Positions 1 to 9,130 of a stretch of DNA of 64,000 bases are shown piece by piece. This DNA comes from Mycolicibacter sp. MU0083 (GTDB lineage: Bacteria; Actinomycetota; Actinomycetes; Mycobacteriales; Mycobacteriaceae): NCBI RefSeq assembly GCF_963378075.1, contig NZ_OY726394.1, forward strand, positions 1,302,001 through 1,366,000, in the 5' to 3' direction. Each line of letters opens with the position of its first letter. Position 1 is the first letter of the stretch. The notes under the pieces were generated by a model that ran no database searches, had not been told where the DNA came from, and was given only the letters and a program-made list of their open reading frames with translations. The translations under genes and the position numbers were made by a program.

Positions 1-1
1 T

Positions 2-808
2 CGAGCTTTTGCGCCGGCACGTGCCCCGCGCTGGCTGCCGACGCCGGCCCGCCGTCGGGCCCGCGCAGCCAGCGCAGCGCTGCACCGGATGGCCGGTGAC
101 ATCCTGCAAGTCTGCAGAAGCGACCCGGGCAGGGATGCTCCGCTGGTGCGCGGGTTGCTGGCCGCGAGCGACCCGGAGACCGGACGCGGGTTGAGTGACC
201 GCGAGATCTGCAACGAATTGGTCTTGTTCATGCTGGCCGGCCACGACACCACTGCGACGACGCTGGCCTACGCGCTCTGGGCCCTGGGTAACCACGCCGC
301 CATGCAGGAGCGGGTCGCCGCCGAAGCGGCCTGCGCGGCAACAGAACTGAGCGCTGACGACGTGACCCGACTGCCCTATACCGTGCAGGTCCTGCACGAG
401 GCGTTGCGACTGTGCCCACCCGGCGCGTTGAGCGGCCGGACAGCGGTACGGGACATGGTCGTGGACGGCTACCGAGTGCCTGCCGGTGCTGCGGTGGGCG
501 TGGGCATTTACGCATTGCATCGTGATCCGGCGCTGTGGGAGCGCGCCGCGGAGTTCGATCCGGATCGGTTCCTGCCCGAGAAATCGGCGGGCCGTGATCG
601 GTGGCAGTACCTGCCGTTCGGCGGTGGGCCGCGCAAGTGCATCGGAGACCATTTCGCGATGCTCGAAGTCACGTTGGCGCTGGCGGCCCTGGTGCGCCGT
701 TACGAATTCCATTCGTTGAGAACCGAATTCCCGCTGGCGACGCCGTTCACCATGGTTGCGGCCGAACCGGTCCCGGCCCGCGTCACGATCCGGGCGGTGC
801 CCGACTGA
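2..808 (+). CDS. Cytochrome P450, 3' part (5' end outside window)
   Basis: The frame is open from the first bases of the window, so the N-terminus lies upstream. The visible part shows the P450 core in order: a P-x-W-x-P-T-P segment typical of the region before helix H, the I-helix oxygen-activation motif AGHDTT, the K-helix ExxR (EALRLCPP), and the haem loop FGGGPRKCIGDHFA with the cysteine thiolate ligand. It ends at TGA 806-808. The family is haem-thiolate monooxygenase using an external electron donor; the substrate cannot be told. The haem loop and the LPTP segment look more like the CYP4/CYP132-like branch found in mycobacteria than the short bacterial CYP101-like class (inference). An ATG near 89 would give a shorter ORF but would cut off the conserved upstream segment. 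Confidence 0.93.
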   Translation, partial: RAFAPARAPRWLPTPARRRARAASAALHRMAGDILQVCRSDPGRDAPLVRGLLAASDPETGRGLSDREICNELVLFMLAGHDTTATTLAYALWALGNHAAMQERVAAEAACAATELSADDVTRLPYTVQVLHEALRLCPPGALSGRTAVRDMVVDGYRVPAGAAVGVGIYALHRDPALWERAAEFDPDRFLPEKSAGRDRWQYLPFGGGPRKCIGDHFAMLEVTLALAALVRRYEFHSLRTEFPLATPFTMVAAEPVPARVTIRAVPD

Positions 809-836
809 GGCGAAGATCCGCGGTCACACAGCCGGG

Positions 837-1181
837 TCACGGCCGAACCAGTTCCAGCCGGGCCCTACCGGCGGGGCAGGTCAGTTCGGCGTGGGGGTGT
901 TCGAGAAGTTGGGCGTTGACCAGATCGCAGACTTCGATCACGTGCGCCGGGTCGGTCAGCAGACCGGGCAGACCGAGGGCGGTGGTGAGCTCCTCGATGC
1001 CGCAGCCGAGGAAGATCTCGCCGCCGGGGCGGTTCGCATCCAGATAGGCGCCGGTGGTGCTCACGGCGTCACCGCCGGGACGCGGTGTCCATGTCACGGT
1101 GGCGGTCACGTCGTACCAACCGGCACCGCGCGGCCCGGGAGCGATGAACGAAGTCGTGTCGTATGCCGGCATGGTCGGCAA
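837..1181 (-). CDS. Hypothetical protein, 114 aa
   Basis: A 114-residue ORF on the minus strand, convergent with the P450. I do not recognise a family. The protein is soluble-looking, with no signal peptide or membrane segment. A glycine/proline-rich front half (about residues 15-55) precedes a run resembling an alpha/beta fold, with two or three cysteines (around 60, 85 and 101). The codon pattern fits coding sequence better than the overlapping plus-strand frames, which are arginine-rich shadows. It starts just downstream (in its own direction) of the tRNA-His gene and terminator and probably has its own promoter between 1182 and 1270. Confidence 0.6.
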   Translation of the reverse strand: MPTMPAYDTTSFIAPGPRGAGWYDVTATVTWTPRPGGDAVSTTGAYLDANRPGGEIFLGCGIEELTTALGLPGLLTDPAHVIEVCDLVNAQLLEHPHAELTCPAGRARLELVRP

Positions 1182-1270
1182 CCCTAGAGCGCGGGGGTGA
1201 CAACCCGTCGCGCGTTGCGATCGGAGCGGGAACTCGACGTCGAGGCCTCCGGGACCCTTCGTACAAATGA

Positions 1271-1298
1271 GTCAGGCCCCCTCGAAAGGGGGCCTGAC
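1271..1298 (-). terminator. Intrinsic terminator after tRNA-His
   Basis: Perfect 11-bp inverted repeat: GTCAGGCCCCC at 1271-1281 pairs with GGGGGCCTGAC at 1288-1298 around a 6-nt loop. Read on the minus strand it lies a few bases after the 3' end of the tRNA and is followed by a short, mixed TCATTTGT tail. The dyad is symmetric, but no gene reads into it from the left, so it most likely ends the tRNA transcript. Confidence 0.75.
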
Positions 1299-1304
1299 CT
1301 GCGG

Positions 1305-1378
1305 GGTGGCTGACGGGACTCGAACCCGCGACACCCAGGATCACAACCTGGTGCTCTACCAACTGAACTACAGCCACC
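1305..1378 (-). tRNA. tRNA-His (GTG anticodon)
   Basis: Read on the minus strand the sequence folds as a tRNA: acceptor stem GTGGCTG/CAGCCAC, D arm TAGTTCAGTTGGTAGAGC, anticodon loop with GTG, and T arm GGGTTCGAGTCCC. An extra 5' G opposite the discriminator C is present, the identity element of tRNA-His. The 3' CCA is not encoded. Confidence 0.95.
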
Positions 1379-1421
1379 ATTGCCGCCGACTCGGCAAACC
1401 GATCAAGCAGCGTCGTCGATA

Positions 1422-2078
1422 CTAGCCGCTAGGACGCTCTGCCACCGAATCGGTGGCCCCGGACGCGCCCGTAAACGGCCCCAGTTCTGCCGCGACCGCA
1501 GCGATATCGCTGGTAGAGGGCCCGGGCGGGGCCACGAAAGCCGTCCGCCGGTAGTACTTCAGTTCCTGGATGGATTCGTGGATATCGGCCAATGCGCGGT
1601 GCGCCAAGCCCTTCTCCGGCTGGCCGAAGTAGATCCGCGGATACCAGCGCCGGCACAGCTCCTTGATGGAGCTGACGTCGATCATCCGATAGTGCAGGTA
1701 GTCGTTGAGCGCGGTCATGTCCCGGGCCAGGAAGCCGCGGTCGGTGCCGATCGAGTTGCCCGCCAACGGCGCGGTCTTGGCCTGTTTGACGTGGCTGCGG
1801 ATGTAGTCCAGCACCATCGCCTCGGCGGTGGCCAGATCGACCGTCGAGGCCCTGACCTCCTCGATCAGGCCCGAGCGGGTGTGCATATCGGTCACCACCG
1901 GGCTCATCGCGTCCAGGTCCGCGTCGTCGGCATGGATCACCACGTCGATGCCGTCGCCCAGGATGTTCAGCTCACCATCGGTGACCAGGGCGGCGATCTC
2001 GATGAGCTTGTCCGAGCCCAGATCCAGCCCGGTCATCTCGCAGTCGATCCAAACGAGTTCGTCTCGTGCAGCACTCAC
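1422..2078 (-). CDS. orn: Oligoribonuclease Orn
   Basis: A 218-aa DEDDh-family 3'-5' exoribonuclease that degrades 2-5-nt RNA fragments and pGpG, the last step of RNA turnover. The first DED box is IDCEMTGLD (about residues 11-19), and the third exonuclease motif is [11 protein letters not shown] near residues 158-168, carrying the catalytic His and Asp. The length is slightly above the usual 180-215 because of a roughly 35-residue Ala/Ser/Pro-rich C-terminal tail, which actinobacterial members often have. It starts at GTG 2078 ([14 protein letters not shown]). The tRNA-His gene lies downstream on the same strand and the DUF853 ATPase gene is divergent, as around Rv2511. Confidence 0.97.
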   Translation of the reverse strand: MSAARDELVWIDCEMTGLDLGSDKLIEIAALVTDGELNILGDGIDVVIHADDADLDAMSPVVTDMHTRSGLIEEVRASTVDLATAEAMVLDYIRSHVKQAKTAPLAGNSIGTDRGFLARDMTALNDYLHYRMIDVSSIKELCRRWYPRIYFGQPEKGLAHRALADIHESIQELKYYRRTAFVAPPGPSTSDIAAVAAELGPFTGASGATDSVAERPSG

Positions 2079-2141
2079 AGTTAGCCCACGTTAGCCGTTC
2101 ACCACGGCCATAGCCGAACCGTGGTAGAGGCGGGGCAAGTA

Positions 2142-3722
2142 ATGTCGTGGCCTGTGAGTCCCGATTCGGCGGCGAACGCCGCACAGCAGATCGCGGCGGG
2201 CTACGTCGCCGACGGCCAGGCTCTGGAACTGGGCTCGGTGGTGGTCGACGGCGTAGCCGAGGCCTCGGCGCAGGTCCGCATTCCGCTGGCCACCGTCAAC
2301 CGGCACGGGCTGGTGGCCGGCGCCACCGGTACCGGCAAGACCAAGACCTTGCAGGTACTCGCCGAGCAGCTGTCCGCGGCCGGCGTCCCGGTGTTGATGG
2401 CCGACGTCAAGGGCGACCTGTCCGGGCTGTCCCGGGCGGGGGAGTCCGGGGCCAAGATCACCGAGCGGGCCGCCGAGACCGGCGACGAGTGGGCGCCGAC
2501 GGCGTTCCCGACGGAATTCCTGTCCCTGGGCACCGGCGGCATCGGGGTCCCGGTGCGTGCCACCATCTCCAGCTTCGGGCCTGTTCTGCTGTCGAAGGTG
2601 CTGGGCCTCAACGCCACCCAGGAGTCGACCCTGGGGCTGATCTTCCACTGGGCCGACCAGAACGGTTACCTGCTGCTGGATCTGAAAGATCTGCGTTCGG
2701 TGATCTCCTACCTGACCAGCGATGCCGGCAAACCTCAGCTGAAGAACCTCGGCGGGGTGTCTGCGCAGACCGCGGGGGTGATCCTGCGTGCCCTGGTCAA
2801 CCTGGAGGCCGAGGGCGGCGACACCTTCTTCGGGGAACCCGAACTGGACCCCAAGGACCTGATCCGCCTCGACCCGCAGGGGCGCGGCATCATCTCGCTG
2901 CTGGAACTGGGCGACCAGGCCGCGCGCCCGGTGCTGTTCTCCACGTTCCTGATGTGGGTGCTCGCCGACCTGTTCACACTGCTTCCGGAAGTCGGCGACG
3001 TCGACAAACCCAAGCTGGTGTTCTTCTTCGACGAGGCGCATCTGCTGTTCGCCGATGCCTCCAAGGCGTTCCTGCAGCAGGTCGAACAGACCGTCAAACT
3101 GATCCGCTCCAAGGGCGTCGGGGTGTTCTTCTGCACCCAACTGCCCACCGACGTGCCCAACAGCGTGTTGTCCCAGCTGGGTGCGCGCATCCAGCACGCG
3201 TTGCGGGCCTTCACCCCCGATGACCAGAAGGCGCTGAGCAAAACGGTGCGCACCTATCCGAAAACCACGGTGTACGACCTGGAGTCGGCGTTGACGTCAC
3301 TGGGGATCGGTGAGGCGATCGTCACCGTCCTGTCGGAGAAGGGCGCCCCGACCCCGGTCGCCTGGACGCGGCTGCGGCCACCGCGGTCGCTGATGGACTC
3401 CGTCGGCGACGCGGCGATCACCGCGGCGGCCACGGCGAGCCCGCTGCACGCGGTCTACGGCCAGACCGTGGATCGCGAGTCGGCCTACGAGATCCTGTCG
3501 GCCAAGCTGGCATCAGGGGAGGGCAGTGCGCCGCCGTCCGGCGACCAGGGGTACGACGGGGTGCCGCCACCGCCGAAAGTGCACTGGTGGACGCGGTTCG
3601 GTCGCTGGCTCGCCCACTTCCTGACGACCCGGGAGGGCAAGCAGGTGACCCGTGCCGTCACCACCGCGGTGGTCGGACAGATCACCCGCGGCGCCATGGG
3701 CACCGGCCGGCGCCGGCGCTGA
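2142..3722 (+). CDS. HerA-like ATPase, DUF853 family
   Basis: A cytoplasmic P-loop ATPase of the DUF853/YjgR branch of the HerA-FtsK superfamily. Walker A is GATGTGKTKT near residues 63-72, Walker B is KLVFFFDEAHLLF around 290-300, and the long middle section carries the family's conserved helical insert. The C-terminal 70 residues are low-complexity (PPSGDQGYDGVPPPP) and then Arg-rich. The physiological role of DUF853 proteins is not established. A GTG at 2121 would add seven residues; ATG 2142 is preferred because AGGCGGGG sits about 7 nt upstream, and GTG 2154 is also possible. It is the positional equivalent of Rv2510c, divergent from orn. Confidence 0.9.
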   Translation: MSWPVSPDSAANAAQQIAAGYVADGQALELGSVVVDGVAEASAQVRIPLATVNRHGLVAGATGTGKTKTLQVLAEQLSAAGVPVLMADVKGDLSGLSRAGESGAKITERAAETGDEWAPTAFPTEFLSLGTGGIGVPVRATISSFGPVLLSKVLGLNATQESTLGLIFHWADQNGYLLLDLKDLRSVISYLTSDAGKPQLKNLGGVSAQTAGVILRALVNLEAEGGDTFFGEPELDPKDLIRLDPQGRGIISLLELGDQAARPVLFSTFLMWVLADLFTLLPEVGDVDKPKLVFFFDEAHLLFADASKAFLQQVEQTVKLIRSKGVGVFFCTQLPTDVPNSVLSQLGARIQHALRAFTPDDQKALSKTVRTYPKTTVYDLESALTSLGIGEAIVTVLSEKGAPTPVAWTRLRPPRSLMDSVGDAAITAAATASPLHAVYGQTVDRESAYEILSAKLASGEGSAPPSGDQGYDGVPPPPKVHWWTRFGRWLAHFLTTREGKQVTRAVTTAVVGQITRGAMGTGRRRR

Positions 3723-3728
3723 GGTGGC

Positions 3729-4535
3729 CTAACCGCCGCCGAGCTTCTTATAGACCGCGCCCACGATGGGCGTCACGATGGCGCGCGGCGCATAGCCGCT
3801 CGCCATCGACATGGCCTTCGAGGTGATCCCGGGAACGACGCGCATCTTGTTGCGCGCCAAGGCATCCAGCGACAGCTTCGCGGTGTGCTGGGTGGAGATC
3901 CACAGGAAGTCGGGGATCAGCCGGTCGACCAGTGAGGCCTCGGCGGCGTCGGGCATCTCCGCGCGCACCGGTCCGGGTGCCAACACCGTCACGTGCACCC
4001 CGGTCTTGAGCAGCTCGCCGCGCAGCGATTCGCTGAACGTGTTGGCGAACGCCTTGGTGGCGGCATACGTCGCGTTGTTGGGGATCGGCGAGTTTCCCGC
4101 CGCCGAACCCGAGATCAGGATGCCGCCCGCCCGGCGTGCCAACATCCCCGGCAGCACCGCCAGGACCAGATCGTGGACCGCGACCGCATTCAGCTGCACC
4201 TGCGCCTTCTCGCCGGCGGGATCCAGGTCGGAGATCGGCCCGAACGTCGCGGTGCCGGCATTGGCGCACAGCACCGAGATCTCCCGCTCGGCCAATTCGT
4301 CGCAGAACACCTCACGAGCCGCGGGGTCGGCCAGATCGAGGGCACGGACCTCCACCGCCACCCCGTAGGCGTCCCGCAAGCGCTCCGCCACCTCGCCCAG
4401 GACGTCTTCGCGGCGTGCGGTGATGATCAGCGCGTGGCCGCGGGCTGCCAGCTCGGTGGCCAGCGCCTCACCGATCCCTTGGGAGGCACCGGTGACGACG
4501 GCACGGGCATCGGGGTTGGGCGCAGGAATCGGCAT
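3729..4535 (-). CDS. cmrA: Mycolate reductase CmrA (short-chain dehydrogenase)
   Basis: A 268-aa classical SDR: cofactor loop TGASQGIG (about residues 16-23), NAG motif (CANAG), the catalytic serine in ISGSAAG, and YAATK as the YxxxK pair. It corresponds in position and sequence to Rv2509, which with its corynebacterial homologue is known to reduce the beta-keto group of newly condensed mycolate precursors, the last step of mycolic motif formation before export and attachment to the cell wall. The ordinary SDR motifs alone would not prove this; the assignment rests on synteny with orn and Rv2510c plus overall resemblance. The gene is convergent with the DUF853 ATPase (6-bp gap) and divergent from the MFS gene. 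Confidence 0.85.
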   Translation of the reverse strand: MPIPAPNPDARAVVTGASQGIGEALATELAARGHALIITARREDVLGEVAERLRDAYGVAVEVRALDLADPAAREVFCDELAEREISVLCANAGTATFGPISDLDPAGEKAQVQLNAVAVHDLVLAVLPGMLARRAGGILISGSAAGNSPIPNNATYAATKAFANTFSESLRGELLKTGVHVTVLAPGPVRAEMPDAAEASLVDRLIPDFLWISTQHTAKLSLDALARNKMRVVPGITSKAMSMASGYAPRAIVTPIVGAVYKKLGGG

Positions 4536-4558
4536 GGACCAATCGTAGAGTGCCGGTT

Positions 4559-5872
4559 ATGGACGAGCCGGGGGCGGACAAGCCGGGGCGTTCCCGGATC
4601 GTGGCGTGGGCACTGTGGGACACCGGTGCCGCCGGCATCAGCGCGATCGTGGTGACCTTCGTCTTCTCGGTCTATCTCACCCACAGTGTCGGCCGGGAGC
4701 TGCCCGGGCAGGTGTCACCGGCCAGCTGGCTGGGCCGCACGTTGGCGATCTCGGGGCTGACCGTGGCCGTGGTGGCGCCGGTGATCGGGGTGTGGGTGTC
4801 GGCCCCGCACCGCCGTCGGGTGACGCTGGCAGTGCTGACCGGCACTGCCGGGGTACTCACGGCATCGATGAGCCTGATCCGCGACGAGCCCGCCTACCTG
4901 GCTCCCGGACTGCTGTTGCTGGCGTTGACCGCCGCATGTGGCGACCTGGCGAGCGTGCCCTACAACGCCATGCTGCGGCAGCTGTCGACACCGCAGAACT
5001 CCGGCCGGATCTCCGGCTTCGGTTGGGCGGCGGGTTATGCCGGCAGCGTCGTCCTGCTGCTCCTGGTCTACCTGGGATGCATCGCCGGCACTGGCCCGAC
5101 CCGTGGCCTGCTCGACCTGCCCACCGAGGGCGGATACAACGTCCGGGTGGCGATGCTGCTGGCGGCGGCCTGGCTGGTCGTGTTCGCGTTACCGCTGCTG
5201 TTCAGCGCACACCGGTTGGCCGGCGAGGACGCGGAGCCGCCGCTGCGGTTGGGGCTGCTCGGTGGCTATCGCCAGTTGTGGCGCGACATCACCGCCGAAT
5301 GGCACCGCGACCGCAACCTGGTCTACTACCTGGTGGCCAGCGCGATATTCCGCGACGGCCTGGCCGGGGTGTTCGCCTTCGGTGCGGTGCTCGGGGTGGG
5401 CGTCTACGGCATCTCACCCGGTGACGTCTTGATCTTCGGCGTGGCCGCCAGCGTGGTCGCCGCTCTCGGGGCCGTCGCCGGTGGCCTGCTCGACGACCGG
5501 ATCGGATCCAAGACCGTCATCGTCGGCTCACTGGTGGCGATGATCGCCGCGGGCACCACGCTGATGACGATGTCCGGGCCGCGGGCGTTCTGGGCCTGCG
5601 GGCTGCTGCTGTGCCTGTTCATCGGGCCGACCCAGTCCTCGGCACGCACCCTGCTGCTGCGGATGGCGCAGCAGGGCCGGGAAGGCTTCGAGGGGGTGGC
5701 CTTCGGTCTGTACACCATGACCGGTCGGGCGGTCTCGTTCCTGGCGCCGTGGCTGTTCTCGATCTTCGTCGACATCTTTCACAGCGATCGCGCCGGCATG
5801 GGCGGACTGTGCACCGTGCTGTTGTTGGGACTGCTCGCGGTGTTGCCGGTGAAGGTGCCGCGCCGGAGCTGA
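4559..5872 (+). CDS. MFS transporter, UMF1/Atg22-like
   Basis: About 437 aa and strongly hydrophobic, with roughly 12 membrane segments and a central hydrophilic loop near residues 220-245 (HRLAGEDAEPP... to DITAEWHRDRN). The second half contains RNLVYYLVASAIFRDGLAGVFAFGA and GLLDDRIGSKTV, features of the UMF1/Atg22-like branch of the major facilitator superfamily, for which efflux of small organic molecules is assumed but substrates are unknown. ATG 4559 is chosen; GTG 4550 would add three residues. It is divergent from cmrA over a 23-bp gap, so their promoters must overlap. It corresponds to Rv2508c by position. Confidence 0.85.
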   Translation: MDEPGADKPGRSRIVAWALWDTGAAGISAIVVTFVFSVYLTHSVGRELPGQVSPASWLGRTLAISGLTVAVVAPVIGVWVSAPHRRRVTLAVLTGTAGVLTASMSLIRDEPAYLAPGLLLLALTAACGDLASVPYNAMLRQLSTPQNSGRISGFGWAAGYAGSVVLLLLVYLGCIAGTGPTRGLLDLPTEGGYNVRVAMLLAAAWLVVFALPLLFSAHRLAGEDAEPPLRLGLLGGYRQLWRDITAEWHRDRNLVYYLVASAIFRDGLAGVFAFGAVLGVGVYGISPGDVLIFGVAASVVAALGAVAGGLLDDRIGSKTVIVGSLVAMIAAGTTLMTMSGPRAFWACGLLLCLFIGPTQSSARTLLLRMAQQGREGFEGVAFGLYTMTGRAVSFLAPWLFSIFVDIFHSDRAGMGGLCTVLLLGLLAVLPVKVPRRS

Positions 5873-5894
5873 CGCCCGGCCACTCGCGATCGGC

Positions 5895-6668
5895 TCAGCC
5901 GGCCGCCGCGCACACCGTGAGGATCGAACCGGTGCGCTGGCGCACCTGGGCGCCGTCCACCGACAACGCGCAGGTGACCTGTTCACCGAAGTTGACCACC
6001 GTGACCGCCGCAGCAGTCGTGGCCGGCGGTGTCAGCGTCACCTGCTTGCTCCACGGCAGGGTCACGTTGAACTCGGTCTTGAGCATCCCGCCGGTGTCGA
6101 TGTAGGCGATACTCAACGCTTTTCCGGTCCCGGTGACCGAGTAGACGATGGTCTCGGGGACCGCGGGGGTGGTCGAAGCCGTCGGCGGCGGGGTCGTCGT
6201 CGTACGGGGTGCGGGTGTCCGCGACGGTGTCGGCGACGGGGGTGTGGTGGGCACCCGGGTGGGAGCCGGGGTGCTGGGGGCGGTCGGCAACGGTGTCACC
6301 GGTGTCATCGGGGGTGCCGTCGCCGTGTTGCGCTGTGAGCCGTTGGTGATCACCAGGGCGATCACCATGCCGACCACCAACAGCACCGCGGCGCCGGCCA
6401 CCAGAAACAGCCAGTTCGGAAAACGGGGCGGCTCCGGTGGCCCACCCTGGCCGCCGCCGACCGGCCCGTCCGGTGGCGGTGGTGGCGGCTCCCAGTGCTG
6501 CCGGGGCAGCTGCTGGGTCGGGTTCGGCGCCTGCGGCGGATAACCGGGCGGATAGGTGGGGAGTTGCCCCGCATATGCCGGGTCGACGTACGGCGGGAAG
6601 CCGACGGTCGGGGGTTCGGAGTTCTGCCAGGGCTGATCGGAGCCCTCCGGCCGATAGGGATCGGTCAT
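5895..6668 (-). CDS. Proline-rich single-pass membrane protein with MmpS-like C-terminal domain
   Basis: 257 aa. The first 80 residues are a Pro/Gln/Gly-rich cytoplasmic tail (PPGYPPQAPNP, PPPPPPDGP). One membrane helix follows (WLFLVAGAAVLLVVGMVIALVI, about 86-107), then a Thr/Pro-rich stalk (about 115-175). The last 85 residues contain VYSVTGTGKALSIAYID, LPWSKQV and VTCALSVDGAQV, the pattern of the periplasmic beta-sandwich of MmpS proteins. I infer a cell-envelope accessory protein; no MmpL partner is adjacent. The start is ATG 6668, with GAGGTGGG immediately upstream; the open frame to 6911 is only the antisense of bkaR. It is the positional counterpart of Rv2507. Confidence 0.8.
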   Translation of the reverse strand: MTDPYRPEGSDQPWQNSEPPTVGFPPYVDPAYAGQLPTYPPGYPPQAPNPTQQLPRQHWEPPPPPPDGPVGGGQGGPPEPPRFPNWLFLVAGAAVLLVVGMVIALVITNGSQRNTATAPPMTPVTPLPTAPSTPAPTRVPTTPPSPTPSRTPAPRTTTTPPPTASTTPAVPETIVYSVTGTGKALSIAYIDTGGMLKTEFNVTLPWSKQVTLTPPATTAAAVTVVNFGEQVTCALSVDGAQVRQRTGSILTVCAAAG

Positions 6669-6706
6669 TCCCACCTCATGGATTGCAGGGTACCTGCGGC
6701 ACAGGC

Positions 6707-7378
6707 CTACGGCCGGGACGTCGGTGCGCCGAGCGCACTGATCGTCATCGCCCGCAACACTGCTCGCGAGCGCTCCGGCCCGGCCGAGTCGGACCCGGAC
6801 GGCTTCATGCTGTGCGGCGTCGAGTTCAGCAGGCCGAACGCGGCGTGCGCCATCAGCCGCGCATCGGTCTCCGCCAGTCCGGGTTTCAGCGCCTGCAACA
6901 CGCCCACCCACACCTCGACGTATTGCCGTTGCGCGCTGCGCACCTGCCGTTGCGCGGCGGCCGGTAGCTGCGCCAAGTCCCGATCCTGGATGCGGATCAG
7001 ATCCGGCTCGCCCAGCGCGAAGTCGAGGTGAAAGTCGATCAGCCCGTCGAGCACCTGGCGGGGGGTGCGTCCGTCGGCGTCGACGGCGCGCGCCCCGGCC
7101 AGCAGTCGGGTACTGATGCCGACCAGCAGTTCGACCAGCAGCGCTTCCTTGCCGGCGAAGTGCCGATAGATGGCCGGACCGCTGACGCCGGCGGCCGCGC
7201 CGATGTCCTCCAACCGCACCGCCAGGTAACCGCTCTGCGCGAAGAGTCGTTCGGCCGCCTTCAGCAACTGGGTGCGCCGATCGGATTTCAGCTGGCTGCG
7301 CCGGTTGGCCGGTTCGTTGTTCGCTGTCGAGCCGGCTGCGGTGGACGCTGTCATCACGCCTCCGCTCATCGTGGACAT
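6707..7378 (-). CDS. bkaR: TetR-family repressor BkaR of branched-chain keto-acid/leucine catabolism
   Basis: A 223-aa TetR regulator. The N-terminal helix-turn-helix (about residues 34-78) reads RRTQLLKAAERLFAQSGYLAV, LEDIGAAAGVSGPAIYRHF and GKEALL. The rest is an all-helical ligand/dimer domain. The orthologue Rv2506 (BkaR) is reported to repress the divergent fadD35-to-citE operon, and the layout here is the same: bkaR is transcribed away from fadD35 with a 77-bp shared control region holding a GTTA-N8-TAAC dyad (7384-7399) just upstream of the bkaR start. The inducer is probably an acyl-CoA intermediate (inference). The start is ATG 7378; an in-frame ATG at 7369 is an alternative. Confidence 0.9.
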   Translation of the reverse strand: MSTMSGGVMTASTAAGSTANNEPANRRSQLKSDRRTQLLKAAERLFAQSGYLAVRLEDIGAAAGVSGPAIYRHFAGKEALLVELLVGISTRLLAGARAVDADGRTPRQVLDGLIDFHLDFALGEPDLIRIQDRDLAQLPAAAQRQVRSAQRQYVEVWVGVLQALKPGLAETDARLMAHAAFGLLNSTPHSMKPSGSDSAGPERSRAVLRAMTISALGAPTSRP

Positions 7379-7383
7379 CTTGA

Positions 7384-7399
7384 GTTAATGGTCGCTAAC
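7384..7399. promoter_or_regulatory. Candidate BkaR operator 1 (bkaR/fadD35 divergent region)
   Basis: GTTAATGGTCGCTAAC: an inverted repeat GTTA/TAAC separated by 8 nt, five bases before the bkaR start codon and 57 bp before fadD35. The same 16-bp architecture, with an identical GTTAAT left half, recurs at 9131-9146 in front of scoA. TetR repressors commonly bind such dyads next to their own promoter; assignment to BkaR is inferred. Confidence 0.7.
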
Positions 7400-7455
7400 G
7401 TAACACCCGGCGTCGTGAACCGATACGGATTCCGGCGGCACCGGTGGAGGTACCG

Positions 7456-9096
7456 ATGGCAACTGCAGTGCCCGCGGCGCGGGACGGGCTGTCCTATGCC
7501 CGCGGCGGGACGCAGCCCGCCTTGCTGGAGACGACGATCGGCGCCGACCTGGCGGCCACCGCACGCACGTTCCCCGATCGCGACGCCCTGGTCGATGTCG
7601 CCTCGGGCCGGCGCTGGAGCTACGCCGAGTTCTCGGCCGACGTACACCGGTTGGCCAGCGGCCTGCTGCGGGTCGGTATCGGCCCCGGGGATCGGGTGGG
7701 CATCTGGGCGCCCAACTGCGCCGAATGGGTTTTGACCCAGTACGCCTGCGCCGAGATCGGCGCCATTCTGGTCAACGTCAATCCGGCGTACCGCTCGCAC
7801 GAATTGGCCTATGCGCTCAAGCAATCCGGGGCTGCGGTGGTCATCTCGGCGGCGCGTTTCAAGAGCTCCGACTACGTCGGAATGCTGGGGGAAGTGGCCC
7901 CGCACTGCCCGGATCTGCGCGAGGTGATCGTCATCGGCGATTCCCGGTGGCATGACCTGGCCGGCAACCCCGTCGATGCCAAGGCGTTGGCGCGGGTCGG
8001 TGCGACGCTGCACCCCGATGATCCGGTCAACATCCAATACACCTCGGGCACAACGGGTCACCCCAAAGGTGCGACGCTGAGCCACCGCAACATCCTCAAC
8101 AACGGCTACCTGGTCGGCGAACTGCTGGGCTACACCCCCGACGACCGGATCTGCCTGCCGGTGCCGCTCTACCATTGCTTCGGCCTGGTGATGGGGAACC
8201 TGGCGGCGACCAGCCACGGTGCGACCATCGTGTTGCCCGGCCCCGGCTTCGATCCGGCGGCCACGCTGTCGGCCGTGCAGGACGAGGCGTGCACCAGCCT
8301 CTACGGGGTGCCCACGATGTTCATCGCCGAGTTGGGCCTGCCCGGCTTCGCGGACTACGACCTGAGCAGTCTGCGCACCGGGATCATGGCGGGCTCGCCG
8401 TGCCCGGCGGAGGTGATGCAGCGCGTCATGGACGACATGCACATGGCCGACGTCGCGATCTGTTACGGCATGACCGAGACCTCCCCGGTGTCGACCCAGA
8501 CCCGCGCCGGGGATTCGCTGACACAGCGGGTGGAGACCGTCGGGCGGGTGGGCCCGCACCTGGAGGTCAAACTCATCGACACCGCCACCGGCGCAGTGGT
8601 GCCGCGCGGGCAGGTCGGTGAGTTGTGCACCCGCGGCTATTCGGTGATGACCGGTTACTGGAACGACCCGGACAAGACCGCGGCGGCCATCGACACCGAC
8701 GGCTGGATGCACAGCGGGGACCTGGCCGTGATGGACGGCGACGGCTACCTACGGATCGCCGGGCGGATCAAGGACATGGTGATCCGCGGCGGGGAGAACG
8801 TCTACCCGCGTGAGATCGAGGAATTCCTGCATAGCCATCCCGACATCCTCGATGTCCAGGTCATCGGTGTGCCCGACGAAACCTACGGCGAGGAACTGAT
8901 GGCGGTGGTGATCATGCGCGACGGGGCGATGCCGCTGAGCGCCGAGCAACTGCGGGAGTTCTGCAGCGGCCGGTTGGCGCACTTCAAGGTGCCGCGGTAT
9001 GTGCGGACGGTGACCGAGTTTCCGATGACGGTCACCGGCAAGGTCCGCAAGGATCAGATGCGTCTGCAGGTCATCGAGCAGTTCGACGGCGGCTGA
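7456..9096 (+). CDS. fadD35: Acyl-CoA synthetase FadD35
   Basis: A 546-aa ANL-superfamily acyl/AMP ligase that activates a carboxylic acid to its CoA thioester through an acyl-adenylate. It carries the P-loop [16 protein letters not shown] (about residues 195-210), GMTETSP (A5 motif), the hinge region [22 protein letters not shown], and the C-terminal catalytic lysine in [14 protein letters not shown] 7456 has GGAGG 8 nt upstream; GTG 7444 would add four residues. It is the first gene of the BkaR-controlled locus, 70 bp ahead of scoA. The substrate is not proven; position suggests a branched or short-chain acid linked to leucine breakdown. Confidence 0.92.
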   Translation: MATAVPAARDGLSYARGGTQPALLETTIGADLAATARTFPDRDALVDVASGRRWSYAEFSADVHRLASGLLRVGIGPGDRVGIWAPNCAEWVLTQYACAEIGAILVNVNPAYRSHELAYALKQSGAAVVISAARFKSSDYVGMLGEVAPHCPDLREVIVIGDSRWHDLAGNPVDAKALARVGATLHPDDPVNIQYTSGTTGHPKGATLSHRNILNNGYLVGELLGYTPDDRICLPVPLYHCFGLVMGNLAATSHGATIVLPGPGFDPAATLSAVQDEACTSLYGVPTMFIAELGLPGFADYDLSSLRTGIMAGSPCPAEVMQRVMDDMHMADVAICYGMTETSPVSTQTRAGDSLTQRVETVGRVGPHLEVKLIDTATGAVVPRGQVGELCTRGYSVMTGYWNDPDKTAAAIDTDGWMHSGDLAVMDGDGYLRIAGRIKDMVIRGGENVYPREIEEFLHSHPDILDVQVIGVPDETYGEELMAVVIMRDGAMPLSAEQLREFCSGRLAHFKVPRYVRTVTEFPMTVTGKVRKDQMRLQVIEQFDGG

Positions 9097-9130
9097 CAGT
9101 ACGGCCCGAGAATGGTATTCTCGGGCACCG

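Noticed and set aside
2091..3197. 368-aa open frame antisense to the DUF853 ATPase gene
   Set aside because: Arg/Gly/Gln-rich composition without motifs; the opposite strand carries a complete ATPase with Walker motifs. High GC makes long antisense frames common here.
6669..6911. N-terminal extension of the MmpS-like membrane protein
   Set aside because: It is antisense-frame sequence over bkaR; ATG 6668 has a clear Shine-Dalgarno.
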